From assembly GCA_023268635.1 (NCBI GenBank), contig JALQUB010000071.1, forward strand, positions 1-64,000: DNA of 64,000 bases, in the 5' to 3' direction. Within the stretch, counting starts at the first letter, position 1; each line of letters opens with the position of its first letter. The DNA is from Pseudomonadales bacterium. GTDB lineage: Bacteria > Pseudomonadota > Gammaproteobacteria > Pseudomonadales > Pseudohongiellaceae. This document shows, one piece after another, positions 19,301-29,450 of the stretch. The position numbers were made by a program, and so were the translations under genes. The notes beneath the pieces are model-generated. The model did no database searches. It was not told the origin of the DNA and saw only the letters and a list, made by a program, of their open reading frames with translations.

Positions 19301-19530
19301 AGATTCGATGCGTAAAAGGTGCCCGAATCGTTTGATTGCAATGTGCGTGTAGCACCGGTGCGCGTGTCTCGCACTACAACCGTTGCGTTGGAAAGGGGTT
19401 GGCCGGACGCATCGACCAGCTTGCCGCGGATTGCAGATGCAGTGTCTTGCGCGATGGCTGCTGTCGAGTAGCCTAAAGCGACAACGATCGATGATAGTAA
19501 TAGCTTCTTCGCTAGGGGAGGGAATGGCAT
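16324..19530 (-). CDS. Oar-like TonB-dependent receptor with carboxypeptidase-regulatory-like N-terminal domain
   Basis: Signal peptide, IRGKLVDASGQPLSNATVVVRDTRTGATRT, plug domain, C-terminal ...WEMRLGVQFEF ending in F. Confidence 0.85.
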   Translation of the reverse strand: MPFPPLAKKLLLSSIVVALGYSTAAIAQDTASAIRGKLVDASGQPLSNATVVVRDTRTGATRTLQSNDSGTFYASNLPVGGPYNVTVNGTKTVTVNSIELGDIYNLSIDMGQSQVEEIVVFGSNSTFVDVAAGPSASFTTFDMETSVAYDRDIKDVYSIDPRMNLDGDTQVNCVGKHPRFNSISLDGISQNDRFGLNGNGYSTATGMPFPYEGIAQVSAELAPFDVTYGGFTACNINAVTKAGSNEWTGTVFLERTGDQWRGDSLTVNGQVQDYSSKDFTEDTKGFSIGGPLMEDKLFVYGAYEESEQPRFLSMGYAGSNNGVERPWLSEEDYNRIVNIAQTVYDYDTGGQPSDGAQTDEKYMLRLDWNINDQHDATVIYNYYDGVQLRSSDGDSNEFEFANHFYNKGAESETTTARLRSQWTDALSSEIFYSKNTMNDSQVTAGPRDFADMQINIGRDTVYLGADDSRQANALDTESEFIKLAGEYLLGDNVITFGYERETLTIFNQFVQHSRGGEYDFFDDSASNSAACRALTAQGRFDDPSCSLSGIDKFELGRPSRIYYGSGGGTNNAADAAASFENTLNTVYLQDELYLPNYNLTVVAGLRYDWFESDDRPNYNAAFTAANNGLRNDANIDGVDLLMPRLGFTWEAAYNLTVRGGAGLYSGGNPNVWISNAWSNDGLTNVQLQNRNYDSSRSVLSNWALSGAGRPGYDVPQEMIDTVAATTADSASTRFLALVDPDYEQPSEWKLALGGTYTFDSGLSLDADFLYSIAKESAYYVDVSQEQIGVTTTGQPIFDYANGRDNYMLTNSDREATSTSFSLIARHDYDFGLDWMLGYAFTDAEDISPMTSSTAGSNFDNLALNTLVNPEPGISNYNTPHRFTARVSYGKEFLSGYETRITAMFYRKQGQGQSHVMGSVDLEGDGAYGRHLLYVPGPNDGNVVVGPNFDVAAFRAFIEREGYEQGFVDRNENNARWSSRLDLRLDQEIPTFLGASRGRVYLKIYNLLNMLDDSKGLQYDSQFFSQQVVDSNVNAAGQYVFNTFTDRGLTDLLENQSLWEMRLGVQFEF

Positions 19531-19825
19531 ATAACGCTCCTGGATAGAATCAACGTGCTCGGCTTTCTGCCGAGGTGATTTGAGTTTGTCATTGATTTCA
19601 TAAATTAATTGGCAGCTTCTTCCATGATAGCTACCTGTTTAACGCCAGCTTGATTCTTGATGCCTAGGCTCTCGAATCGCATGATCTGTTGTAGGTCAAG
19701 AACCCCCATAGCATGACGCCAAAGCATTGCACTTTGATGACTATCGGATCGTGCGAATTTTATAGAAATTTGCCGGGGTTTGGAATGAGTGGACGGAGAT
19801 TAGTCTACAAAATTACAAATATCCG

Positions 19826-22672
19826 TCAGAGCTTCTCTAACACCGGCTTCAGGTAGGCACCTGTATGGGATTTCTTGTTTTTCACCACCTGTTCCGGCGT
19901 ACCCTCAGCGATGATTTGTCCGCCTCCGCTACCCCCTTCGGGGCCTAAATCCACGAGCCAGTCGGCAGTCTTGATTACGTCGAGATTATGCTCAATCACT
20001 ACAATCGTATTGCCCTGATCGCGAAGGTGGTGCAACACCGCCAGTAGTTGTTTTATGTCGTGAAAATGCAGTCCCGTCGTCGGCTCATCCAATATGTAGA
20101 GGGTTTTCCCCGTGTCGCGTTTGGATAGTTCGCGAGACAATTTGACTCGCTGCGCTTCACCGCCTGACAGGGTCGTCGCCGCTTGACCCAGACAGATGTA
20201 AGATAGACCCACATCAATCAGAGTCTGTAATTTACGAGCTATGGCGGGTACCGCATCGAAAAACTCGCGTGCGGTCTCGATCGTCATGTCGAGAACTTCG
20301 TTGATGTTCTTGCCTTTGTACTTCACCTCTAGCGTCTCGCGGTTATATCGCTTGCCACGGCAGACATCGCAGGCGACGTAAACGTCGGGCAAGAAATGCA
20401 TCTCCACTTTTACCACGCCGTCGCCTTGGCAGGCTTCACAGCGGCCGCCTTTTACATTGAAGCTGAAACGCCCCGGCTTGTAGCCGCGAGTCCTCGCTTC
20501 CTGAGTGCCGGCAAATAGCTCGCGGACCGGCGTGAAAATGCCGGTATAGGTTGCTGGATTGGAGCGCGGGGTGCGTCCGATCGGACTTTGGTCGATGTCG
20601 ACAACCTTGTCTAAGAGCTCTAGGCCTTCGATGTCGTCATGCTGTGCGGCATTGAGAGTAGTCGCGCCGTTTAATTTACTCGCGGCAAGCGGGTAGAGCG
20701 TGTTGTTGATGAGAGTCGATTTGCCGGAACCAGACACACCAGTGATACAAGTAAAGAGTCCGATGGGTAGGCTGAGGTCAACATTGCGTAAGTTGTTGCC
20801 CGCTGCGCCGAGGACTCGCAGCTGCTTGTCGGGGTTCGCCTCCACTCTCTGGCTGGGGATGGCGATACTCTCCTTGCCCGAGAGGTATTTGCCTGTGAGC
20901 GAGTCCTTGGATTTCAGGATGTCCTTGAGACTGCCTTGGGCGACGATTTCGCCGCCATGGACGCCGGCGCCTGGTCCAATATCGATAATGTGGTCAGCAT
21001 GACGAATGGCATCCTCATCGTGCTCTACGACGATGACCGTATTGCCGAGGTCACGCAGATGGAAAAGTGTATTGAGCAGGCGGGTATTGTCGCGTTGGTG
21101 CAAGCCGATGGAGGGTTCGTCGAGGATATACATGACGCCGACTAGTCCTGCGCCGATTTGGCTGGCGAGCCTGATACGTTGCGCCTCACCGCCAGACAAG
21201 GTATCCGCGCTGCGGCTGAGGGTAAGGTAATTGAGACCCACATCCACGAGGAATTGCAGACGATCTTGGAGTTCTTTAAGCACCTTTTCCGCGATTTTCG
21301 CACTCTTACCCTTGAGCTTGAGTTTGCAAAAATAATCATGTGCCTGGGCGACTGTCATGCTGGTGACTGCGGGCAGGTTTATGCCATGGATGAGCACATG
21401 GCGCGCATCGCGTTTGAGGCGTGTACCGGCACAGTCGGGGCAGGACTGTGAGCTGAGATATTTGGCGAGCTCCTCGCGGACATGATTGGACTCGGTCTCG
21501 CGGTAGCGGCGTTCCATATTTGGCAAGATGCCTTCGAAAGGATAGCTGCGGGTGACTGTATCGCCGCGATCATTGATGTAGAAGAAGTTGATGACTTCCT
21601 TGCCGCTGCCATTGAGGATCGCGTTGCGGTGCTTCTTGCTTAGCTTGTTAAACGGCGTATCTATAGAGAAGCCATAGTGCTCTGAAAGTGAAGTGAGCAT
21701 CTGGAAGTAATAGAAATTACGGCGGTCCCAGCCGCGTATCGCTCCTTCCGAGAGCGCCAATGTTTCATCGACTAAGATTCGTTTCTCATCGAAAAACTGC
21801 TTAAGGCCTAGGCCGTCACAGGATTGACAGGCACCAGCTGGATTGTTGAATGAGAAGAGGCGTGGTTCGAGTTCGGCGATGCTGTGTCCACACTGAGGGC
21901 ATGCGAATAATGCCGAGAAGACGAGGTCATGTTCCTTGCTTAGGTCGGTGCCATCGTCGTCAGCTCGACCCACCATGGCGAGGCCGTCGGCTAATTGAAT
22001 CGCGGTTTCGAAACTTTCGGCGAGTCGCTGCTCGATACCCGGCTTCACTTTCAGTCGATCGACGACCACGTCGATTGAGTGCTTCTTATTCTTCTCCAGT
22101 TCCGGTGGATAGTCTATCTCGCATACGATGCCATCGACGCGAGCGCGAATAAATCCTGAGGTACGCAGTTCGCTGAAGACGTGTAGCTGTTCGCCCTTGC
22201 GGTCTCGGACGATAGGGGCTAGCACATTGATGCGGCTGCCTTCAGGAAGCTTCATCACCTGATCCACCATCTGGCTCACAGTCTGAGCTTCGAGCTTGAG
22301 ATTATGATCTGGACAGTGGGGTTCACCGACTCGCGCAAAGAGTAGGCGCAGGTAGTCGTAAATCTCAGTAATGGTGCCGACTGTCGATCGAGGATTATGT
22401 GAGGTCGATTTCTGCTCGATCGAGATGGCAGGGGAGAGGCCCTCGATATGATCGATGTCGGGTTTCTCCATCATCGACAAGAATTGGCGCGCATAGGTCG
22501 ACAATGATTCTACATAGCGGCGCTGTCCCTCTGCGTACAGGGTGTCGAAGGCGAGGGACGACTTGCCTGAGCCGGAGAGGCCCGTGATTACTACGAGCTT
22601 GTCGCGCGGGATCGTAATATTGACGTTCTTCAGGTTATGGGTGCGGGCTCCACGTACAACGATTTGATCCAT
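19826..22672 (-). CDS. uvrA: Excinuclease ABC subunit A (track ORF extends to 22720; true start likely 22672)
   Basis: [58 protein letters not shown]; zinc-finger CxxC motifs; [12 protein letters not shown]. Confidence 0.98.
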   Translation of the reverse strand: MDQIVVRGARTHNLKNVNITIPRDKLVVITGLSGSGKSSLAFDTLYAEGQRRYVESLSTYARQFLSMMEKPDIDHIEGLSPAISIEQKSTSHNPRSTVGTITEIYDYLRLLFARVGEPHCPDHNLKLEAQTVSQMVDQVMKLPEGSRINVLAPIVRDRKGEQLHVFSELRTSGFIRARVDGIVCEIDYPPELEKNKKHSIDVVVDRLKVKPGIEQRLAESFETAIQLADGLAMVGRADDDGTDLSKEHDLVFSALFACPQCGHSIAELEPRLFSFNNPAGACQSCDGLGLKQFFDEKRILVDETLALSEGAIRGWDRRNFYYFQMLTSLSEHYGFSIDTPFNKLSKKHRNAILNGSGKEVINFFYINDRGDTVTRSYPFEGILPNMERRYRETESNHVREELAKYLSSQSCPDCAGTRLKRDARHVLIHGINLPAVTSMTVAQAHDYFCKLKLKGKSAKIAEKVLKELQDRLQFLVDVGLNYLTLSRSADTLSGGEAQRIRLASQIGAGLVGVMYILDEPSIGLHQRDNTRLLNTLFHLRDLGNTVIVVEHDEDAIRHADHIIDIGPGAGVHGGEIVAQGSLKDILKSKDSLTGKYLSGKESIAIPSQRVEANPDKQLRVLGAAGNNLRNVDLSLPIGLFTCITGVSGSGKSTLINNTLYPLAASKLNGATTLNAAQHDDIEGLELLDKVVDIDQSPIGRTPRSNPATYTGIFTPVRELFAGTQEARTRGYKPGRFSFNVKGGRCEACQGDGVVKVEMHFLPDVYVACDVCRGKRYNRETLEVKYKGKNINEVLDMTIETAREFFDAVPAIARKLQTLIDVGLSYICLGQAATTLSGGEAQRVKLSRELSKRDTGKTLYILDEPTTGLHFHDIKQLLAVLHHLRDQGNTIVVIEHNLDVIKTADWLVDLGPEGGSGGGQIIAEGTPEQVVKNKKSHTGAYLKPVLEKL

Positions 22673-22867
22673 GCTTTGACTCTTCTGTTCGACACCAGCG
22701 AAACCGAGCATTATGGTCAATTGGGGCTATGCGAGTAAAGGCGAGACTGACAATTGCAAACCATTTCCGGTGAAAGTTTCTCATGCTAGAGAGCATGATA
22801 TACACTAAGGCCAACGAGGGCGCAGACCGCGCCATACATGCAAGCTTGAGCAAGACCGGAGGCACAC

Positions 22868-23341
22868 GTGGCGAGTAGAGGCGTTAATAAGGTAATTCTA
22901 GTAGGTAATCTGGGAAATGATCCCGAAGTGCGATATATGCCTAATGGCAATGCGGTTGCCAATGTGTCCCTAGCAACGAGCGACACTTGGAAGGATAAGG
23001 CTACAGGTGAGCAGCAGGAGAAGACCGAGTGGCATCGCGTGGTGTTCTTTAATCGCTTGGCCGAAATAGTGGAGCAATACGTCAAGAAGGGTTCAAAACT
23101 CTACGTCGAGGGCCGACTGCAGACTCGCTCTTGGGAGCAGGATGGCGTAAAGCGTTATTCAACCGAAATCATTGCGAACGAGATGCAAATGCTCGACAGT
23201 CGCGGCGGTGACGCAGCGGGTGGCATGGGGGACAATCCTTTCGGTCAGCAAGGCTCTAGCCAACGGCCGCAGCAGGCAGCGGCTCAGGCACAACCAGCAC
23301 CGAGTAATTTCGACAATTTCGACGACGACATTCCATTTTAG
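22868..23341 (+). CDS. ssb: Single-stranded DNA-binding protein (GTG start)
   Basis: [23 protein letters not shown]...[15 protein letters not shown]-terminal DDDIPF tip. Confidence 0.97.
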   Translation: MASRGVNKVILVGNLGNDPEVRYMPNGNAVANVSLATSDTWKDKATGEQQEKTEWHRVVFFNRLAEIVEQYVKKGSKLYVEGRLQTRSWEQDGVKRYSTEIIANEMQMLDSRGGDAAGGMGDNPFGQQGSSQRPQQAAAQAQPAPSNFDNFDDDIPF

Positions 23342-23423
23342 ATTGTCTCTAACTCCACGCGTCGATCGTGCAGTCAGGGGCAGTGGGTGATCAGCGCAAA
23401 AGCCTCTTAGGAATCTGCCAGCA

Positions 23424-24386
23424 GTGAAGCTATATATAGTCGGAGGGAAGAGCCCTACCGGTAAGTCCTTGATCGAAATTTTACGTAAGCACAAGATTCG
23501 ATTTCTTGCGCCTGCGGATAAGTATTTCGATCCTGATAATGCGTTAGCGATCGCGAAGAGTGTCACTGATTTTCGCCCAGACCAACTTATCAATCTCGCT
23601 GACTTTATCTCAGGCAACCACAGCGCTCTCAAGCGCGCGGAATCAGCTGAGCTGCGCTGCAGGCAGATCAATGCACAGCTTCCGGCCGTATTGAGCGAGA
23701 TCTGCAATCATCTTGCAGTGCCTATGCTCCATCTATCGAATTGCTATGTGTTTGATGGAGAAAAGAAACTCGCCTATAACGAAACCGATGAATTAAATCC
23801 TCAGGGGGTCTATGGCCGCTGTTCACTCGCGGGCGAGGAGGCAGTGCGTGCGCATCCTCACCACATCATCGTTCGTTCCGGTTGGTTGTTTGGCTTACAT
23901 AAGCGCGGATTGATCAAGTCTTGGATCCGGGTCGCGAAGCGTAGCGGCGGCGAATTGCCCATGTTTAGGCGTCGATTCAGCCCCACCTCTACCACGGATC
24001 TCGCGAAGGCATTGTTTGCGATCGCGCAACAAGTTGATTGTGATGCGAATGCGTGGGGCACGTATCATTATTCTGGTCTCGAAACGAAACGCGAAGCCGA
24101 GTTCGGTCGTCAGACATTGGAATATGCAGCAAATCATGACGAGGAAATTTATCAACTCCTCGATAGTCTTAAATTAAATGAAGGACCTGTACGCTTACCC
24201 GAAATAGCCAACTCCACATTGTCGAGCAAGAAAATATTCGACACGTTCGGCATTAAGCCTAAGTCTTGGCATGGGCATCTTCGTGAGACAATTAAATCGC
24301 TCTACGGTGGCAGGCTTCGAGAAGACGAAGAACTCGAGGGGGCCGGAATTGTCGAAGAATCCTCCAACGTGTGGCAACGATCATGA
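23424..24386 (+). CDS. NAD-dependent sugar-nucleotide reductase (RmlD-like)
   Basis: dTDP-4-dehydrorhamnose-reductase-like sequence; HLSNCYVFDGEKKLAYNETDELNPQGVYGRCSLAGEEAV. Confidence 0.75.
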   Translation: MKLYIVGGKSPTGKSLIEILRKHKIRFLAPADKYFDPDNALAIAKSVTDFRPDQLINLADFISGNHSALKRAESAELRCRQINAQLPAVLSEICNHLAVPMLHLSNCYVFDGEKKLAYNETDELNPQGVYGRCSLAGEEAVRAHPHHIIVRSGWLFGLHKRGLIKSWIRVAKRSGGELPMFRRRFSPTSTTDLAKALFAIAQQVDCDANAWGTYHYSGLETKREAEFGRQTLEYAANHDEEIYQLLDSLKLNEGPVRLPEIANSTLSSKKIFDTFGIKPKSWHGHLRETIKSLYGGRLREDEELEGAGIVEESSNVWQRS

Positions 24387-25642
24387 CATCGAGTGAAGCT
24401 TTGCAACAGTCGGCATCAGGGTTAACTCCAATCGAAGACGCCCTGGCCTATCTCTTGTCGAAAATGCCGCAGTGGGAAGAAACCGAATCCCTCAGCCTGC
24501 ATGCGGCCTTGCATCGGATGCTCGCTGAAGACCTCCACGCTCCCTTGTCCGTGCCGCCGTTCGCGAACAGCGCGATGGACGGCTATGCATTGTGTGCAGA
24601 GGTTGCGCAGGACCCGAATCGTACGATACCGATAACGCAACGGATAGCGGCTGGGCAGATGGGTAGTCCGCTTGCCCCGGGTAGTGCTGCGAGGATATTC
24701 ACCGGCGCCCCATTGCCCGAAGGAGCGGATGCCGTGGTGATGCAAGAAAATTGCACAATCGACGGTGATGAGATTCGGATTCAGAAAGCCGTCGTGCCGC
24801 AAGAGAATGTGCGACCCGCAGGGGCGGACATCGAGGTGGGCAGTCTACTGTTTTCGAAGGGTCGGCGATTGAGGCCGCAGGATATCGGGGCGCTAGCTTC
24901 ACTCGGGCTAACCGATGTGAAGGTGATGCGGCAGCCAATCGTCGCGCTGATGACCACCGGGGACGAACTTCAACGTCCTGGAGAGGTTTTAAAGGCGGGG
25001 CAAATCTATGATTCAAACTTCTCGACTCTTCGATCGCTGCTCACTGGGTTAGGAGCGACTGTGATCGACTGCGGGCGAGTTGGGGATACGCTAATCGAAA
25101 CGCGTCAAGCCCTGAGCGATGCCGCACAGAGAGCGGACTGTGTAATCACCACGGGCGGTGTCTCGGTGGGGGAAGAAGATCATGTGCGCAATGCCATTGA
25201 AGAGCTAGGGCAGGTCGATCTTTGGAGGCTCGCGGTGAAGCCCGGGAAACCATTCGCCTACGGCGAGATCAGTTCGACTGCTAATGATCGGGCGTGCCAG
25301 TTCTTCGGACTGCCTGGGAATCCAGTGTCGGCCTTCGTAACATTCGTTTTGCTGGTCCGCCCGTGTTTGCTGGCTATGCAAGGGGCGAGCGATTTGAATC
25401 CAAAGCATTTTCCGGTGCGCAGTGGATTTTCGCGCGTAGCGGGCGGAATCCGGCAGGAATATTTACGTGCCGTGCTGGAGCAGACTCCTCAGGGATTGAT
25501 GGCGACGCCTTTGTTCAATCAGAGTTCAGGCGTAGCAGCATCATTGAGCCGTAGCGATGGGCTGTTAATAGTGCCGCCTCATATTGAAGTCGAGCAAGGC
25601 GACATTTTGCAGTTCCTCCCTTTTTCTGAGTTGGGAGCCTGA
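24383..25642 (+). CDS. moeA: Molybdopterin molybdotransferase (ATG 24383 overlaps upstream stop by 4 nt)
   Basis: NSAMDGYAL, ARIFTGAPLPEGADAVVMQE, TTGGVSVGEEDHV, GLPGNPVSAFVTF. Confidence 0.93.
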   Translation: MTSSEALQQSASGLTPIEDALAYLLSKMPQWEETESLSLHAALHRMLAEDLHAPLSVPPFANSAMDGYALCAEVAQDPNRTIPITQRIAAGQMGSPLAPGSAARIFTGAPLPEGADAVVMQENCTIDGDEIRIQKAVVPQENVRPAGADIEVGSLLFSKGRRLRPQDIGALASLGLTDVKVMRQPIVALMTTGDELQRPGEVLKAGQIYDSNFSTLRSLLTGLGATVIDCGRVGDTLIETRQALSDAAQRADCVITTGGVSVGEEDHVRNAIEELGQVDLWRLAVKPGKPFAYGEISSTANDRACQFFGLPGNPVSAFVTFVLLVRPCLLAMQGASDLNPKHFPVRSGFSRVAGGIRQEYLRAVLEQTPQGLMATPLFNQSSGVAASLSRSDGLLIVPPHIEVEQGDILQFLPFSELGA

Positions 25643-25646
25643 GCGG

Positions 25647-26402
25647 ATGCCGAGTTGGCGATTCACACAATTTAAGCAAAGAGTCGGCATGATTTTCATG
25701 CTCGGCCTCCTCGGCAGTTGTGCGAGCGTGGACGATGGAGAGTTAGCATCGGAAGAGTCAGAGACCAGGGCGAGGATTAACATACTGCGACCCGCTAGCG
25801 TCGAATCGACGCGGCAAAAAGTCGAAGAAGAGATGGCCTTGCCAGATTTACTCTATGCGGGTTTGCAGGCTTTAGATGCCGATCGTTTACTGACGCCGGT
25901 CGAGAATAACGCCTACGACTATTTCGCTCGCGCCCTTGCTCTCGACTCTAATAATGAGATCGCGCGCGATGGGCTCGATGCCATTGTTGTGCGCTATCTC
26001 ACCTTGGCACGGGAGGCGATTCGGAATGGCTCCTTCGAGTCCGCTGACCTGATGATAGAGCGCGCGCGACGAGTTAATTCCCGAACGCCTGGAATAGCCG
26101 TCGTAGTCGCGGAGCTCGCGAAGGAGCGTGAGTCTGATGATTTATTTTTTCAGCTCAACGGCAGCGAAGTGGTCGCACAGTCTGAGGCTGCGCGTGCGCA
26201 GCTCGCGGATATCGCCCGACAGGCGCGTGACTGTGAAGCCTTCTTCTTGATCACTGCGCCGACCGATGCCATCGGACGGTGGATGTTTCTAGCCATGCGT
26301 GAGTCGGTAGACGGCTATCGACTGCGTGGTAATATCGAATTGTCCTCTCAGACCGGTGTTCGCCTGAGATTACCCGACACCGCGGAAAGTTGTTCGGTCT
26401 GA
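25647..26402 (+). CDS. Putative lipoprotein of unknown function (track ORF 25584)
   Basis: Lipobox-like LLGSCAS after a hydrophobic stretch; helical TPR-like middle. Confidence 0.6.
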   Translation: MPSWRFTQFKQRVGMIFMLGLLGSCASVDDGELASEESETRARINILRPASVESTRQKVEEEMALPDLLYAGLQALDADRLLTPVENNAYDYFARALALDSNNEIARDGLDAIVVRYLTLAREAIRNGSFESADLMIERARRVNSRTPGIAVVVAELAKERESDDLFFQLNGSEVVAQSEAARAQLADIARQARDCEAFFLITAPTDAIGRWMFLAMRESVDGYRLRGNIELSSQTGVRLRLPDTAESCSV

Positions 26403-26432
26403 CTTATAAGCGACAGCTGAAGGGAGAGCACA

Positions 26433-27458
26433 ATGAGCAAACTTGATTCTATTAAGCTTAGCCTTGGTCGGTTAGTTCCCGGTCGTAAAACGGCGCTAGT
26501 ATCTGTTGGCGCGATAGTTTTGTTTGTCGTCGCGCTCGGTATTTATTGGAGCCGAGAGCCCGCCCTATTCGATGTGAATGCCGTGACTGCACAGAGGCTC
26601 GGCGAGAATGGCAGCGAGGCCGTAATCGGAAGCACGAGTACGGTGACACTCATAACCGTGGCAGAAACTATGCTCGGCAAGAGCGGCGGCTTTATCAGCA
26701 ACGATGTGATGCCCCCGGGTCTCTATCTAGACAATATTGCCAATTGGGAATTCGGTGTGCTGGTGCAAATGCGCGATTTTTCACGCGCATTCCGCGAAAA
26801 TTTTAGTCGTTCGCAATCGCAGTCGAAGGAAGATGTCGATCTGAATCGGGCTGAGCCTAAATTCAATTTCGATAATACTAGCTGGTTGTTTCCACCCAGC
26901 GAGCGAGAGTACAGAGAAGCGATTGGATTATTGGAATCTTACCTCGCTCGAATTTCAGATCCTGGCAACGAGGACGCGCAGTTTTATTCCCGCGCTGATA
27001 ACTTAGCAAGCTGGCTGCTGAACGTCGAATCTCGTCTTGGCAGTTTGTCTCAACGTTTGAGCGCAAGTGTTGGGCAGGCTCGAGCGAACACTGAGTTCGT
27101 GGGAGATGCGTCTGCGACGCAATCCACTCCAACGCGTGCCGAGGTCTCGGTGCGTACACCTTGGACACAGATCGACGATGTGTTTTACGAAGCGCGCGGC
27201 ACCACGTGGGCCTTGTTGCATTTCTTACGCGCGGCCGAGGTGGACTTCGAACAGGTGCTGGCTGATAAAAATGCGCAGGCGAGTGTCGACCAAATAATTC
27301 GCGAGCTAGAAGCGAGTCAGCGTGCAGTGATGTTCCCTATCATCCTCAATGGCTCCGGTTTCGGCGTGTTCGCGAATCACTCATTGACGATGGCGAATTA
27401 TATTTCGCGTGCGAATGCTGCTATCAGCGATTTGCGAGACCTCTTGTCTCAGGGCTAA
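26433..27458 (+). CDS. DUF2333 family protein
   Basis: N-terminal TM segment and NDVMPPGLYLDNIANWEFGVLVQMRDFSRAFRENFSRSQSQS typical of the family. Confidence 0.75.
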   Translation: MSKLDSIKLSLGRLVPGRKTALVSVGAIVLFVVALGIYWSREPALFDVNAVTAQRLGENGSEAVIGSTSTVTLITVAETMLGKSGGFISNDVMPPGLYLDNIANWEFGVLVQMRDFSRAFRENFSRSQSQSKEDVDLNRAEPKFNFDNTSWLFPPSEREYREAIGLLESYLARISDPGNEDAQFYSRADNLASWLLNVESRLGSLSQRLSASVGQARANTEFVGDASATQSTPTRAEVSVRTPWTQIDDVFYEARGTTWALLHFLRAAEVDFEQVLADKNAQASVDQIIRELEASQRAVMFPIILNGSGFGVFANHSLTMANYISRANAAISDLRDLLSQG

Positions 27459-28396
27459 GCGCTAGCTGTGTAGCCGAGATACGCGAGATAACAACCGAGC
27501 AAGACTGCGCCTTCGAGTCTACTCAGCGTCATTTTGCTCCAAGCGAGAGGCAACAAGACGGCTGCGAAGCCAGTCATGACCACGAAGTCTATTGGTGCGA
27601 AATCATCCCCCGACACATTGCCGACTAAGCCCGTAACACCCAAGATCGCGAGTATGTTGAAGAGGTTTGAACCAATCGCATTGCCGATTGCGATGTCAGA
27701 ACTTCCTCGAAAAGCAGCGACCAGAGATGTCGCTAATTCGGGCACGCTGGTGCCAATGGCCACGATGGTAAGGCCGATTACCGCTTCACTGACTCCGAAG
27801 AGTCGAGCGAGGCTAATCGCGCCATCAACGAATAATTGACTGCCGCCAATCAATAAACCCAAGCCGCCGATCGCAATGAGGACTTGCAGCCATACTTTGC
27901 TCTGGGCCAGTCGTGTATTAAATTCTTCGACTGCTTCGGGTAGGTCCGATTGGCTGGGATTGAGGAAGTTGAAGATAAGATAACCGATTAGTCCACTGAT
28001 GAGGATGAGTCCATCGAATTTGGTGATCTCGCCATCTAAGAGCAATAGACCTAATAGTATCGAACTGAGTATCACTAGCGGAAGTTGGATACGAACGAGT
28101 TGACCTTCTATACGTATGGGCCTCAGCAAAGCGGTGATGCCAAGAATAAGACCTATGTTTGCTATGTTGGAACCGATGACATTGCCTAGAGCGAGAGCGC
28201 TGCTGCCGGCGAGTGTTGCTTTGACACTAACCGCGAGTTCGGGCGCGCTGGTGCCGAAGGCCACAATGGTGAGCCCCACAACGAGGGGCGAGATGCCGAA
28301 ATGTAGCGCCAAGCGACTGCTGCCTCGCACCATTAATTCGGCGCCCGTTCCGAGTACCAGTAAACCGCCTGCTAAAAAAAGGATCGCAATTAACAT
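27455..28396 (-). CDS. Calcium/sodium antiporter (CaCA, YrbG family)
   Basis: Duplicated alpha repeats VAFGTSAPELAVS/GNVIGSNIANIG and VAIGTSVPELATS/GNAIGSNLFNI. Confidence 0.92.
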   Translation of the reverse strand: MLIAILFLAGGLLVLGTGAELMVRGSSRLALHFGISPLVVGLTIVAFGTSAPELAVSVKATLAGSSALALGNVIGSNIANIGLILGITALLRPIRIEGQLVRIQLPLVILSSILLGLLLLDGEITKFDGLILISGLIGYLIFNFLNPSQSDLPEAVEEFNTRLAQSKVWLQVLIAIGGLGLLIGGSQLFVDGAISLARLFGVSEAVIGLTIVAIGTSVPELATSLVAAFRGSSDIAIGNAIGSNLFNILAILGVTGLVGNVSGDDFAPIDFVVMTGFAAVLLPLAWSKMTLSRLEGAVLLGCYLAYLGYTASA

Positions 28397-28405
28397 GACT
28401 GGAGC

Positions 28406-29419
28406 CTAGCCAAGTTTCACCACCATCTTGCCGAAGTTTTCACCGCTAAAGAGCGCGAGGAATGCATCGACAGCTTTATCGATTCCTTCGTAGATTGTTT
28501 CTTGGTATTTGATCTCGCCGCGTTGGATCCATGACTCCATGTCGGCTAGGAATTGTTCTCTCATGTCAGGGTGGTCGGAAATGATGAACCCATGGATACG
28601 AATTTTCTTACCGACGATAAGCATGAGGTTGTTGGGACCCGGCTCTGATTCTGCATTATTGTAGCTTGAAATCATGCCGCAAGCTGCGATACGCCCGTAA
28701 GGGTTCATAGAATTGAGAGCGGCCTGGAGATGGTCGCCACCAACATTTTCGAAGTAGACATCAATGCCTTCTGGTGCAGCTGCTGCAAGCGCCGCACTCA
28801 AGTCGCCGCAAGTTTTATAGTTGATGACCTCGTCCACGCCGCATTCTTCTTTCAGCCATTTAGCTTTCGCGTCGCTACCGACGCTGCCGATTACTCGGCA
28901 ACCTATGCGCTTGGCGATCTGACAAACATTAGCACCGACTGCGCCAGATGCAGCAGAGACGAAAACGGTTTCACCAGCCTTCGGTTCGCCGAACTTGAGT
29001 AAGCCGACATAGGCAGTGAATCCGGGCATGCCGAGCGTGCCCAGATAGAGTGATAGGCGATCCCTGTCAAAGGGCTCGAGTTTGCTCAGCGTGTCCGCAC
29101 GGGCAACAAAGGCATCCTGCCACGCCGCCTGATTTAATACGATGTCGCCGACTTTCAAACTGGGGTCATTGGATTCTAGAACTCTGCCGACCGCGCCTCC
29201 GTACATCACCTCTCCGACCGCGTAGGCAGTTGCGTAAACTGCATCTTCACGCATGCGCCCGCGCATATAGGGGTCCACTGACATGTAAAGGTTCTTTACT
29301 AATACCTCGCCTGGAGCGGGAGGTGCCAACTCGGTTGTGACGAGTTCAAAGTGCTCGTGTGTGGGCATGCCTACTGGGCGGCTCTTTAAATGGATTTGTT
29401 GCGCGGTGTAGGCACTCAT
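28406..29419 (-). CDS. NADP-dependent MDR-family oxidoreductase
   Basis: VSAASGAVGANVCQIAKRIGCRVIGSVGSDAK; MSVDPYMRGRM. Confidence 0.9.
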   Translation of the reverse strand: MSAYTAQQIHLKSRPVGMPTHEHFELVTTELAPPAPGEVLVKNLYMSVDPYMRGRMREDAVYATAYAVGEVMYGGAVGRVLESNDPSLKVGDIVLNQAAWQDAFVARADTLSKLEPFDRDRLSLYLGTLGMPGFTAYVGLLKFGEPKAGETVFVSAASGAVGANVCQIAKRIGCRVIGSVGSDAKAKWLKEECGVDEVINYKTCGDLSAALAAAAPEGIDVYFENVGGDHLQAALNSMNPYGRIAACGMISSYNNAESEPGPNNLMLIVGKKIRIHGFIISDHPDMREQFLADMESWIQRGEIKYQETIYEGIDKAVDAFLALFSGENFGKMVVKLG

Positions 29420-29450
29420 AAGGTAATCCTTCTTCTGACTATCGCTGAAT

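Noticed and set aside
23159-23707. 182-aa minus-strand ORF spanning ssb and the RmlD-like gene
   Set aside because: Spans two sense genes and their intergenic gap; no domain and no SD.
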